Assembly: GCF_042650885.1 (NCBI RefSeq)
Contig: NZ_JBHSBU010000001.1
Span: 2,852,001-2,916,000, forward strand
Length of the DNA stretch: 64,000 nucleotides
Origin: Chitinimonas_A lacunae
GTDB taxonomy: Bacteria; Pseudomonadota; Gammaproteobacteria; Burkholderiales; Chitinimonadaceae
Reading direction: 5' to 3'
The notes under the pieces are model-generated. The model searched no databases and was not told where the DNA came from. It saw only the letters and a program-made list of their open reading frames with translations. Positions 44,804-53,545 of the stretch are shown in pieces (position 1 is the stretch's first letter; the number at the start of each line of letters is the position of its first letter). The position numbers were made by a program, and so were the translations under genes.

Positions 44804-45520
44804 TCAGGCGGCCAGCGCCGCTTTTTGCAGCTCGATCAGGCGGCTGATGCCGCTCTGGGCCAGATCGGTCAGCAGGTCGAGCTGGGCGCGGCTGAACGGC
44901 TCGCCTTCGGCCGTGCCCTGAATCTCGACCAGACCGCCGCGACCGGTCATCACCACATTCATATCGGTGTCGCATCCGCTGTCTTCGGGATAGTCGAGAT
45001 CGAGCACCGCCACGCCCTGATAGAGACCGACCGAAACGGCGGCAACATGGTCGCGGATCGGATTGACGCTCAGGCGACCGTCGGCCAGCAGGGTCGAGAT
45101 GGCATCGTGCAGGGCAACGAAGGCACCGGTGATGCTGGCGCAGCGCGTGCCGCCATCGGCCTGGAGCACATCGCAATCAAGGGTGATCTGGCGCTCGCCC
45201 AGGGCCTTGAGATCGACCACGGCGCGCAGGCTGCGGCCGATCAGGCGCTGGATTTCCTGGGTGCGGCCCGATTGCTTGCCCTGGGCTGCCTCGCGCCGGC
45301 TGCGGGTATGGGTCGAGCGCGGCAGCATGCCGTATTCGGCGGTGATCCAGCCTTCGCCACGGCCCTTGAGGAAGGGCGGCACCGTCTCTTCGATACTGGC
45401 GGTACACAGCACCTTGGTATCGCCCATCTCGATCAGCACCGAACCTTCGGCATGGCGGGTATAGCGGCGGGTGATGCGCACCGGACGCAAGTCGGTGGCA
45501 GCGCGTTGGGAGGGACGCAT
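44804..45520 (-). CDS. rph: Ribonuclease PH
   Basis: ATG at 45520 gives 238 residues, the normal length, with CAGGAG 5 nt upstream. Motifs include DLRPVRITRRYTRHAEGSVL, TAEYGMLPRSTHTR and CDVLQADGGTRCASITGA, the phosphate-binding and catalytic region. RNase PH trims tRNA 3' ends by phosphorolysis. Residues seem intact. Its place beside dusA and the PP2C/kinase pair is common in betaproteobacteria. Confidence 0.96.
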   Translation of the reverse strand: MRPSQRAATDLRPVRITRRYTRHAEGSVLIEMGDTKVLCTASIEETVPPFLKGRGEGWITAEYGMLPRSTHTRSRREAAQGKQSGRTQEIQRLIGRSLRAVVDLKALGERQITLDCDVLQADGGTRCASITGAFVALHDAISTLLADGRLSVNPIRDHVAAVSVGLYQGVAVLDLDYPEDSGCDTDMNVVMTGRGGLVEIQGTAEGEPFSRAQLDLLTDLAQSGISRLIELQKAALAA

Positions 45521-45595
45521 CGGCGCTCCTGCAAGCTGTTGGATAACCGGCGATTTTACCCGATCCATGCCCGCCGCAGCTTATTTTTTAGGCGG

Positions 45596-46513
45596 CTACT
45601 TCGAGTATTTCTTGATGGCGTTCTGGATTTCATTGATGGCCGCTTCGATATCGGCCTCGGTGATTTCCTTGCTTTCCTTGAGCGACTTGTCGGAGGCCAG
45701 TGCATTGAGCCGGGTGGTGACCTCACCGGCGGTGAGCTTCTTGGTCGATAGGGCACCGGCGATCGCCTCGTCGTCCTCGTCGTGCCAGTTGATCGCCACC
45801 GCAGTCAGATTGTCGCCATGCGGACCGCCGCGCACCTCGGCACGGTCGAGCAGCTGCGGCAGGGCATACAGCACCGGGTAGGAACTGAGCAGTTGTTCGA
45901 GTTCGTCCTGGGTCACGCCGCCCCACAGGCCGTCGGTACACAGCAGCACGCAGTCGCCGTCATGGAGCGGCACCTTGCCGCCGGTCTCGACTTCGGGCGG
46001 AAACATACTGCCCAGGCAGTTATAGATCTTGTTCTTCTCGGGATGGCGTTCGGCCTGCTCGGCGGTGATCCGGCCCATCTCGACCATCTGCTGCACCTTG
46101 GAATGGTCCTTGGTGCGCAGATGCTGCTTGCCCTGGCGCAGCAGATAGAGGCGCGAATCGCCCACATGGGCCCAGTAGATCACCCCATCTTGGATGATCG
46201 AGGCCACGCAGGTGGTACGCGGAGTTTCCAGCAGGCTGTGGTTGGCCGCGTAGTTGAAGATGGCGTCATGACACTTCATAAAGCCATCGACCAGAAACTG
46301 GTGCGGGTTGGGGATGGTCGGCCGGGCCTTCTTCTGGAACAGTTCAGCGAGCAGCTCGACCGTGATCTGGGCCGCCACCTCGCCGTGCAGATGGCCACCC
46401 ATACCGTCGGCCACCACCATCAACAGCGCGTCGCGGCTATAGGAGTAGCACATCCGGTCCTGGTTGTAGGGCCGGGCGCCACGCCGGGTTTCCTGGAAAA
46501 TCGTGAACTTCAT
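45596..46513 (-). CDS. PP2C-family Ser/Thr protein phosphatase
   Basis: 305 residues. Metal-binding motifs are RPYNQDR (Asp19), VADGMGGH (Asp36 and Gly37), WAHVGDSRLYLLR and LLCTDGLWGGV. It would remove phosphates from Ser/Thr of partner proteins. Its start overlaps the stop of the kinase gene by ATGA, so the two are co-translated. The C-terminal tail of about 55 residues is charged and helical. Likely the cognate antagonist of that kinase. Confidence 0.93.
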   Translation of the reverse strand: MKFTIFQETRRGARPYNQDRMCYSYSRDALLMVVADGMGGHLHGEVAAQITVELLAELFQKKARPTIPNPHQFLVDGFMKCHDAIFNYAANHSLLETPRTTCVASIIQDGVIYWAHVGDSRLYLLRQGKQHLRTKDHSKVQQMVEMGRITAEQAERHPEKNKIYNCLGSMFPPEVETGGKVPLHDGDCVLLCTDGLWGGVTQDELEQLLSSYPVLYALPQLLDRAEVRGGPHGDNLTAVAINWHDEDDEAIAGALSTKKLTAGEVTTRLNALASDKSLKESKEITEADIEAAINEIQNAIKKYSK

Positions 46514-47484
46514 GTCTGTTTATCTCCCCTGCCGCCGAGCTTGATCTGCCCGAGGCGACCAATCGTGTCGCGCAGGCCGGTCAGCAGGCCGGGTTTTTGC
46601 TGTGGCTCGGTCGCGACCGAGACCAGGGCTTTCTGGATTTCGCGCACACTCTGCGGACGCGCCAAAGGATCGAGCATCAGGCACCAATCGACCAGTTCGA
46701 GCAGGCTGTCGGAATAGCGACCAGCCCAGGCCTTTCTGACCGACTGGTAGCGGTCCTCCTTGGCACGCTGGTCGGCGGCCTGCGGCGCCATGCCCGACAT
46801 GCAGGCAAACAGGCTGGCGCCGACGCTATAGATATCGCTCCACGGCCCCAGATTTTCGCGGTCGTTGTAGTGTTCGGGCGCGGCGAAACCGGGGGTGTAC
46901 ATCGGGGTGAACTTGTTGACCTGGGGGCCGAGCGCCACCCGGGCCGAGCCGAAATCGAGCAGCACCGGGCTGCCGTCGCGGCGGATATAGATATTGGCCG
47001 GCTTGATGTCGAGATGGAGCAGCTTGTGCAGATGGACTTCACGCAGTCCGTTCATCAAGTGGGCGAAAACGTAGAGGATCACGTTCTCGCGCACCCCGCC
47101 GTCGGAGAGCTGGATCTCCTTTTGCAGCGTGCGGCCGCGCTCGTACTCCATGACCATATAGACGGTCTCGTTGGCGCGGAAGAAGTTGATCACCCGCACC
47201 ACATTGGGGTGCGAGATCGCCGCCAGCGTCTTGCCTTCCTCGAAGAAGCACTTCATGCCATGGCGGAACAGGGCGAGCTTATCGGCCGAGGTGGCAACCA
47301 CCAGGTCGCCCTCCTTGCGCAGCGCCAGCGCATTGGGCAGATACTCCTTGATCGCGACGGGATGGTCGCTCTCGTCATGCGCCAGGTAGACGATGGAAAA
47401 ACCGCCGGCCGACAGCTGCTTCACAATGGTGTAGTTGAGCAGCTGGTAGCCGCGCGGCAGCGGTGCGTTGGAAGATGTCGCCAT
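46510..47484 (-). CDS. Hanks-type Ser/Thr protein kinase
   Basis: ATG at 47484 gives 324 residues starting MATSSNAP; the longer frame lacks start signals. The kinase has a Gly loop LSAGGFSIVY, Lys46 in VAIKEYLP, the catalytic loop LHLDIKPANIYI, DFG in LLDFGSARVA, and APEHYN. No TM is seen, so it is cytoplasmic. It is head to head with yicC across a 195-bp region and co-translated with the PP2C phosphatase. Targets are unknown; pairs like this in betaproteobacteria are conserved next to rph. Confidence 0.92.
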   Translation of the reverse strand: MATSSNAPLPRGYQLLNYTIVKQLSAGGFSIVYLAHDESDHPVAIKEYLPNALALRKEGDLVVATSADKLALFRHGMKCFFEEGKTLAAISHPNVVRVINFFRANETVYMVMEYERGRTLQKEIQLSDGGVRENVILYVFAHLMNGLREVHLHKLLHLDIKPANIYIRRDGSPVLLDFGSARVALGPQVNKFTPMYTPGFAAPEHYNDRENLGPWSDIYSVGASLFACMSGMAPQAADQRAKEDRYQSVRKAWAGRYSDSLLELVDWCLMLDPLARPQSVREIQKALVSVATEPQQKPGLLTGLRDTIGRLGQIKLGGRGDKQT

Positions 47485-47503
47485 CGGGCTATCGTTTCGC
47501 CTG

Positions 47504-47512
47504 TGGTATAGT
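47504..47512 (+). promoter_or_regulatory. Extended -10 promoter element before yicC
   Basis: TGG-TATAGT fits an extended -10 (TGnTATAAT) with transcription toward yicC. No good -35 is visible. Confidence 0.4.
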
Positions 47513-47679
47513 CGGCCGGCCCTCGATAGAGCGGCCCTTGCGTCCGTCGGGCGCGCCCGATCGGCGTCGCCCCCGCGCCGTCCGGCCTCCTGGCCGGAAA
47601 ACGGCAAACTCGTTAACGAATTGTGGTTTTGCCGGGGCGCAAAGTCAAAGCCCCTTACGCAATTGTCATCGGAGCCAGC

Positions 47680-48546
47680 ATGATCCTGAGCATGACAGGC
47701 TATGCCGTCGCCAGCCGCGAACTGGCTGGCGGTCTACTGAGCGTGGAACTCCGCGCCGTCAACCACCGCTATCTCGACCTGTCGCTGCGCCTGCCCGACG
47801 AACTGCGCCAGCTCGAAAACCAATTGCGCGAAAAACTGGCCGGCCGGGTCAGCCGCGGCAAGCTCGATTGCCGGATCGGCTTCTCGGCCCGGGCGGAACA
47901 ACAACCCAAACTCCAGCTCAATACGGCGCTGCTGTCCGATCTGGTCCAGCTGGCCGGCCACGCCCGCACCATCGCGCCCGGTGCCGGCGAACTCAAGCTG
48001 GGTGAACTGCTGCGCTGGCCTGGCGTACTGATCACCGACTCGGTAACGCCGGAAACCATGCAGCAGACCGCACTCGAACTGCTCGATCTGGCCCTGGCCG
48101 ACTTCGCCGCCACCCGCGGCCGTGAAGGCAGCAAGCTCGCCGCCATGCTGCTTGAGCGGATCGACCGGATGGAGACGCTGGTCACCGAAATCGCCCCGCG
48201 CCTGCCCACCATCGTCGCCGCCTACGACGAGAAGCTCAAGACCCGGCTGCTCGAAGCGCTGGGCAGCCTCGACGACGACCGGGTGCGCCAGGAAGTGGCG
48301 CTGTTCGCCCAGAAGATCGACGTGGCCGAAGAACTGTCGCGGCTCAGCACCCATCTGGCGGAAATCCGCCGCATCCTCAAACAGGGCGGCGCCGTCGGCA
48401 AGCGGCTCGATTTCCTGATGCAGGAACTGCATCGCGAGGCCAATACCCTCGGTTCGAAGTCGGTGGCGCTCGAAACCAGCCAGGTCGCGCTTGAACTCAA
48501 GGTGCTGATCGAGCAGATGCGCGAACAGGTCCAGAACATCGAATAA
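47680..48546 (+). CDS. yicC: YicC family endoribonuclease-like protein
   Basis: ATG at 47680 has GGAG 6 nt upstream and the family start ILSMTGYA, giving 288 residues; the frame runs longer upstream. Motifs VELRAVNHRYLDLSLRLPDEL and GKRLDFLMQELHREANTLGSK define YicC. Members have recently been shown to be RNA-cleaving enzymes involved in small RNA turnover. It is near gmk, as in many proteobacteria, here separated by a LysE gene. Confidence 0.93.
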   Translation: MILSMTGYAVASRELAGGLLSVELRAVNHRYLDLSLRLPDELRQLENQLREKLAGRVSRGKLDCRIGFSARAEQQPKLQLNTALLSDLVQLAGHARTIAPGAGELKLGELLRWPGVLITDSVTPETMQQTALELLDLALADFAATRGREGSKLAAMLLERIDRMETLVTEIAPRLPTIVAAYDEKLKTRLLEALGSLDDDRVRQEVALFAQKIDVAEELSRLSTHLAEIRRILKQGGAVGKRLDFLMQELHREANTLGSKSVALETSQVALELKVLIEQMREQVQNIE

Positions 48547-48636
48547 CCGAGACCAAGTAGAATAATACTACTAATATGACAATGCCGCGCCAGATATATG
48601 GCCGGCATTTTATTTTTATCAAAAAACTTGACAGAG

Positions 48637-49263
48637 ATGCTCGATACCTCCCTGCTTCCGCTGTTTCTGACTGCCGTCGCCGCCCTGGTGCTGGTACCGG
48701 GTCCGGATATGGCGCTGATCCTGTCGCAATCGGTCGCCCGTGGCAGTCGGGCCGGTCTGTGGTGTGCGTTCGGCATCGCGCTCGCGGGGCTGGTGCAGAC
48801 CGTCCTGGTGGCGGCCGGCCTGGGCGCCTTGCTGCAGACACTGCCGGCATTGGCCGAAGCGGTGCGTTGGCTCGGAGTGATCTATCTCAGTTGGCTGGGC
48901 TATCAGGCGCTGCGCCGCCTCGGCCAGCCGGTCGAGGCCATCGTGGCGCCGGTACCGCTGCGCAAGCTGTGGCTGGGGGCGATGCTCAACAATCTGCTCA
49001 ACCCCAAGGCCCTGCTGTTCTTCAGCCTGTTCCTGCCGCAGTTCACCCAGCCGGCGCTGGGCCATCTCACCTGGCAGCTGTTGACGCTGGGGCTGCTGCT
49101 GACCGGGATCGCCCTGTTGTGGAATATCGTGCTGGCGCTGCTGGCCGGTCAGCTGGCCAGACACCTGACCCGGCTCGGTTCGGGACGCTTTGGCGACAGC
49201 CTGCTTGGGGTGGTGTTTCTTGGACTGGCAGCACGACTTGCCTGGAGCGGACCGCTACGCTGA
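48637..49263 (+). CDS. LysE/RhtB-family amino acid exporter
   Basis: ATG at 48637 gives 208 residues, the family length; an ATG 13 codons upstream is less likely. Typical N-terminal LVLVPGPDMALILSQSVARG and NNLLNPKALLFFSLFLPQF are present, with about five or six TM helices. These proteins export homoserine, threonine, lysine or similar solutes. The specific substrate is undetermined. It is inserted between yicC and gmk. Confidence 0.9.
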   Translation: MLDTSLLPLFLTAVAALVLVPGPDMALILSQSVARGSRAGLWCAFGIALAGLVQTVLVAAGLGALLQTLPALAEAVRWLGVIYLSWLGYQALRRLGQPVEAIVAPVPLRKLWLGAMLNNLLNPKALLFFSLFLPQFTQPALGHLTWQLLTLGLLLTGIALLWNIVLALLAGQLARHLTRLGSGRFGDSLLGVVFLGLAARLAWSGPLR

Positions 49264-49353
49264 GGCCAGCGACGGCGCGTCCCGCCTGTTTTTTACGCAG
49301 GGCGGATGTGTTACGCTGGCAAGACGCCGACCACACCTAGATTTTCCATTCCG

Positions 49354-49971
49354 ATGAGCAAAGGCAATATTTTCGTCGTCGTTGCGCCGTCCGGCGCCGG
49401 CAAGACCACCCTGGTGCTGGCCCTGCTGGCTGCCGAGCCGCAGGTGCAACTGTCGGTGTCCTATACCACGCGGGCGCCGCGCGAAGGCGAAGTCGAAGGG
49501 CGCGACTATCACTTCGTCAGCCGCGACGCCTTCCTCGCCATGATCAACCATGGCGATTTTCTCGAACACGCCGAGGTGCACGGCAATTTCTACGGCACCT
49601 CGCAAAGCTGGATCAACGATGCGCTGGCCACCGGCCGCGACATCCTGCTGGAAATCGACTGGCAGGGCGCGCAGCAGGTACGGCGCCATTTCCCTGAAGC
49701 GATCGGCATCTTTATCCTGCCGCCCTCGGCCGAGGTGCTGGAACAGCGCCTGCGCGGCCGTGGCAAGGACAGCGAAGAGGCCATCGCGCGCCGGCTCAAG
49801 AATGCCCGCGAAGAAATCAGTCATATCGACGAAGCCGATTATGTGATCGTCAACGAGCATATCGACGAAGCGGTCCGCGACATCATCGGCATCGTCCGCG
49901 CCGAACGGCTGCGTCTGACCCGTCAGTCGGTCCGTCACGGCGACCTGATCGCCCAGCTCAAGGGCGCCTGA
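49354..49971 (+). CDS. gmk: Guanylate kinase
   Basis: ATG at 49354 gives 205 residues. P-loop VVAPSGAGKTTLVLAL, SVSYTTRAPREGEVEGRDYHF and EIDWQGAQQV are diagnostic. The enzyme makes GDP from GMP and ATP. It precedes rpoZ by 24 bp and spoT, linking GTP pools with the stringent-response genes. Confidence 0.97.
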   Translation: MSKGNIFVVVAPSGAGKTTLVLALLAAEPQVQLSVSYTTRAPREGEVEGRDYHFVSRDAFLAMINHGDFLEHAEVHGNFYGTSQSWINDALATGRDILLEIDWQGAQQVRRHFPEAIGIFILPPSAEVLEQRLRGRGKDSEEAIARRLKNAREEISHIDEADYVIVNEHIDEAVRDIIGIVRAERLRLTRQSVRHGDLIAQLKGA

Positions 49972-49995
49972 CGCCCTGTAACACCGGAGAACCCT

Positions 49996-50205
49996 ATGGC
50001 CCGCATTACCGTTGAAGACTGTCTGCATCGCATCCCCAACCGTTTCGACCTGACGCTTGCCGCGACCTATCGCGCCCGCCAGATCGCCAACGGCTCGACC
50101 CCGCTGGTCGAAGCGCCTGGCCGTGACAAGCCCACCGTGCTCGCCCTGCGTGAAGTGGCGCTGGGCAAGGTCGGCATTGAAATGCTGAACCGAACCCGCA
50201 CCTAA
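49996..50205 (+). CDS. rpoZ: RNA polymerase omega subunit
   Basis: 69 residues starting MARITVEDCLHRIPNRFDL with the conserved RARQIANGSTPLV segment. Omega helps assemble RNA polymerase and forms part of one ppGpp site. GGAGAACCCT precedes ATG. Confidence 0.97.
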   Translation: MARITVEDCLHRIPNRFDLTLAATYRARQIANGSTPLVEAPGRDKPTVLALREVALGKVGIEMLNRTRT

Positions 50206-50222
50206 GTCCGGACAGCACCGAA

Positions 50223-50246
50223 GCGGGCCGCTGGCCCGCTTTTTTG
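50223..50246 (+). terminator. Terminator-like hairpin between rpoZ and spoT
   Basis: GCGGGCC-GCT-GGCCCGC, a perfect 7-bp stem followed by TTTTTT, lies only 14 bp before the spoT start. It may attenuate transcription into spoT. Confidence 0.85.
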
Positions 50247-50260
50247 CCCTCTTGCCGACC

Positions 50261-52441
50261 ATGGTCCTGGCTGCCGCCGATGTTCCCGTCCTCGCTGAAA
50301 CTGCCCCACATGTGGTGGAGCAGGCCAACGCGCTGCTGGAAAAAGTCGCGGTCTATCTCAAGCCCGAAGACCTGCCGCTATTGGTCGCCGCCTTCAAGTT
50401 CAGCGAACTGTCGCATCGCGGCCAGATCCGCAAAAGCGGCGAACCCTATATCACCCATCCGATCTCGGTCGCCGACATTCTGGCCGACTGGCACCTCGAC
50501 GCCCAGGCACTCGCCGCAGCCCTGCTGCACGATGTGATGGAAGACACCGGGGTCAGCAAGCACGAGCTGACCGAACGTTTCGGCCGCACCGTGGCCGATC
50601 TGGTCGATGGCCTGTCCAAGCTCGAACGGCTCGAATTCCAAAGCAAGGAAGAAGCGCAGGCGGAAAACTTCCGCAAGATGCTGATGGCCATGGCACGCGA
50701 CGTCCGCGTGATCTTGGTCAAGCTCGCCGACCGCCTGCACAATATGCGCACCCTCGAAGCGATGCGCGAGGACAAGCAAAAGCGCATCGCCTCCGAGACC
50801 CTGGAAATCTACGCCCCGATCGCCAACCGCATCGGCCTGCATTCGATCTACCAGGAACTCGAAGACCTCAGCTTCAAATACCTCCACCCGCTGCGCCACG
50901 AGGTGCTGGCCAAGGCGCTCAAGGCGGCGCGCGGCAACCGGCGCGAGGTGGTGGGCAAGATTCTCGACGCGCTGAAACAGAAGCTCAGCGACGCCGGCAT
51001 CGAAACGGTGATCTCGGGCCGCGAAAAGCATCTGGCCAGCATCTACCGCAAGATGCAGGAAAAGCATCTGAGCTTTTCCCAGGTGCTCGACATCTACGGT
51101 TTCCGCGTGATCGTGCGCGATGTGCCGACCTGCTATCTGGCGCTGGGCGCCTTGCACGGGCTCTATAAACCGCTGCCCGGCAACTTCAAGGACTATATCG
51201 CCATCCCCAAGCCCAACGGCTATCAGAGCCTGCATACGGCCCTGTCCGGTCCCTATGGCACGCCGATCGAAATCCAGATCCGCACCCACGATATGCACAA
51301 GGTGGCCGAATCGGGCGTGGCTTCGCACTGGATGTACAAATCGGGCGACGAGAGCTTTGGCGATGTGCAGCAAAAAACCCATCAGTGGCTGCAATCGCTG
51401 CTGGAAATCCAATCGATGTCGGGCGACTCGATCGAGTTTCTCGAACACATCAAGGTCGATCTGTTCCCGGGTGAAGTCTATGTCTTCACGCCCAAAGGCA
51501 AGATCCTGACCCTGCCGCAAGGCTCGACCGCCGTCGATTTCGCCTATGCGGTGCATTCCGATATCGGCAACCGCTGCATCGCCGCCAAGATCAATTACGA
51601 CCTGATGCCGCTGCGTACCGTGCTCAAGACCGGCGACCGGGTCGAAATCATCACCGCCGCGCTCGCCAAGCCCAATCCGAACTGGCTCAACTTTGTGGTG
51701 ACGGGTAAGGCGCGCTCGCATATCCGCCATTTCATCAAGACCATGCGCTACGAGGAGTCGGTACAGATCGGCGACCGTATGCTCAAGCAGGCGCTGACTG
51801 CGCTCACCGCCACCAAGATCGAGCTGCCCGACGACGCCTGGGAGCGCTATCTACGCGAGAATGCGCCGTCGCGGCGCGAGGAAATCCTGTCCGACCTGGG
51901 CCTTGGCAAGCGCCTGCCCGTCGTGGTGGCACAGCGGCTGCTGGCCCTGGCCGGTCTGCTGACCGAGTCGGAGGCCAAGCCCGGACCGGTGCTGATCCAC
52001 GGCACCGAAGGCGTGGCGGTGCAGTTGGCGCGCTGCTGCAATCCGATTCCGGGCGATCCGATTCTGGGCCAGATCAAGCAGGGCCAGGGCCTGGTGATCC
52101 ATACCCACGACTGCCCGCAGATCGGCCGCTATGGCCGGCCGGACCCCGACAAGCTGCTGGAGGTCCAGTGGGACGCGCCGCAGGGCAAGCTGTTCGATGT
52201 GGCGATCAAGATTCTCGCCATGCACGAGCGCGGGGTGCTGGCGCAGATTGCGGCGGCGATTTCGGAAGCCGGCGCCAATATCGAAAACGTCCGGATGGAG
52301 GAAGAGGAATTCGGCGAAGACGATCGCTATACCGAGATCCGCTTTACCGTCCAGGTCGAAAACCGCAACCATCTGGCCCGGGTGATGCAGTCGCTGCGTC
52401 AGCTGGAAACGGTGGTACGGATTCACCGCCTTAAAGGCTGA
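50261..52441 (+). CDS. spoT: Bifunctional (p)ppGpp synthetase/hydrolase SpoT
   Basis: ATG at 50261 gives 726 residues; a TTG three codons earlier is an alternative. The HD hydrolase domain has HRGQIRKSGEPYITHPI and LLHDVMEDTG. The synthetase domain has YGFRVIVRDV and FKDYIAIPKPNGYQSLHT. A TGS domain (VFTPKGKILTLPQGSTAVDF) and a C-terminal ACT domain follow. HD motif residues are intact, supporting hydrolysis as well as synthesis. There is no clear ribosome-binding site, perhaps because the upstream hairpin lies so close. Confidence 0.95.
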   Translation: MVLAAADVPVLAETAPHVVEQANALLEKVAVYLKPEDLPLLVAAFKFSELSHRGQIRKSGEPYITHPISVADILADWHLDAQALAAALLHDVMEDTGVSKHELTERFGRTVADLVDGLSKLERLEFQSKEEAQAENFRKMLMAMARDVRVILVKLADRLHNMRTLEAMREDKQKRIASETLEIYAPIANRIGLHSIYQELEDLSFKYLHPLRHEVLAKALKAARGNRREVVGKILDALKQKLSDAGIETVISGREKHLASIYRKMQEKHLSFSQVLDIYGFRVIVRDVPTCYLALGALHGLYKPLPGNFKDYIAIPKPNGYQSLHTALSGPYGTPIEIQIRTHDMHKVAESGVASHWMYKSGDESFGDVQQKTHQWLQSLLEIQSMSGDSIEFLEHIKVDLFPGEVYVFTPKGKILTLPQGSTAVDFAYAVHSDIGNRCIAAKINYDLMPLRTVLKTGDRVEIITAALAKPNPNWLNFVVTGKARSHIRHFIKTMRYEESVQIGDRMLKQALTALTATKIELPDDAWERYLRENAPSRREEILSDLGLGKRLPVVVAQRLLALAGLLTESEAKPGPVLIHGTEGVAVQLARCCNPIPGDPILGQIKQGQGLVIHTHDCPQIGRYGRPDPDKLLEVQWDAPQGKLFDVAIKILAMHERGVLAQIAAAISEAGANIENVRMEEEEFGEDDRYTEIRFTVQVENRNHLARVMQSLRQLETVVRIHRLKG

Positions 52442-53067
52442 CCCTTCCCTTTTGACGATTTTTTCAGAAATCGTTATCTCCGGCTCTGTGTCTTGCAGAG
52501 CTTTTGCAGAAAAATTCCCTCTCGGCCATTTCCCCCTCTAGTTGCCCTTAATCTGTCGTCCAAGCGGACCGACCACATCAGGCAGGTCAACCAGCGACGG
52601 TCATCCAATCCCGTGTCCGACCCAAGCGAGCATAAGGACTAAAGCAGTGGTCCCTCACACCGCTTTGCGGCTAGAGCATTTCCTCGCTGCCAAACCTGGC
52701 GGGGCGCTGCACGCCGGCGCTTCGAGGTCTGGACACGCTGACTCCGAATTGGCTGCAAAGGCGCTGATGCACCCCACGGCTTGCAGGGAGGAAAGCTGCT
52801 TCTCAAAGGCGTCGGCATTGGCCGTTCTATGACGGCTTTTGCTTGTGCCTATTCACCAGCAAAAAGATGGAACTGCATGGCAACCAAGTAAGAGAGATAG
52901 TTTTTCTTTCATAAATTCCTATATTTGGCTCCTTTACTAGCACATTCATCGCACAAAAATATCCATCGGACAGCCAAACGCCGCATAACGCTGTTTTTCT
53001 CAATTGGAACCGCATTTTTCGCCTCGTCACTTACCGAGGGTCAGCGATCTCAATTGGGAGCCTCCAG
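52442..53067. other. 626-bp intergenic region before the type III chaperone
   Basis: No gene is supported; candidate frames lack ribosome-binding sites. An AT-rich stretch runs from 52840 to 53030. A 19-bp motif at 52492-52510 recurs near 62069 (see repeat). Confidence 0.55.
52492..52523 (+). repeat. Short dispersed repeat, copy A
   Basis: CTTGCAGAGCTTTTGCAGA followed by AAAATTCCCTCTC. The first 19 bp match 62069-62087 at 18 of 19 positions; AAAAATTCCCTCTC occurs there as its reverse complement. Confidence 0.5.
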
Positions 53068-53532
53068 ATGGAATTCCACCCCCTCCTCGCCCAGCTCGGG
53101 CAGCGCCTCAACCTCAACGTAACGGGCCTTGATCCCGCCACCGATGTGGTCCAACTGACCCTTGGCGAGCGTCTGATCACCATCGAGCGGCAGGCCGAGC
53201 GTGGCGTGCTCAGCCTGTCGGCGCTGCTGTGTTTCTACCCCGAGCCGCAACAGATGGCCGAGCTGTGCGAGCTGCTGCTCGAAGCCCACGCCTTCGGCAT
53301 CCTCACCAACGACGCCTGCTTTGCTTTGAGCCGGCATAACAGCCAGGTCCTGCTGTTTCGCAACCTACCGCTCGACGGCCTCGACCCGGACCATCTACTC
53401 GCCGCCCTTGAGCGCTTTATCGCCGTGCTCGATGTCTGGAAGGAAGCCCTCGATAGCGGCCGCCTGTTCCAGGTCCTGCAAACACCCTCTTCCAACCAAA
53501 CCACTACGGCCGCTTCGGTGAGCTTCGCCTGA
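53068..53532 (+). CDS. CesT-family type III secretion chaperone
   Basis: 154 residues, acidic, without signal peptide. The pattern MEFHPLLAQLGQRLNLNVTGLD, then a beta sheet and long C-terminal helix (LLAALERFIAVLDVWKEAL), fits CesT/SycE-type chaperones that dimerise and bind effector N-termini. The gene immediately upstream of a likely effector, 13 bp apart, strengthens the call. GGAG 7 nt before ATG is a good ribosome-binding site. No type III apparatus gene lies in the window. Confidence 0.75.
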   Translation: MEFHPLLAQLGQRLNLNVTGLDPATDVVQLTLGERLITIERQAERGVLSLSALLCFYPEPQQMAELCELLLEAHAFGILTNDACFALSRHNSQVLLFRNLPLDGLDPDHLLAALERFIAVLDVWKEALDSGRLFQVLQTPSSNQTTTAASVSFA

Positions 53533-53545
53533 AAGGAATCCGACC

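Noticed and set aside
44745..45176. N-terminal extension of DusA
   Set aside because: It is Arg/Pro-rich, overlaps rph in another frame, and homology starts at ATG 44744.
52542..52832. 96-codon plus-strand ORF upstream of the type III chaperone
   Set aside because: No ribosome-binding site, biased composition without domain signals, and no coupling to neighbours.
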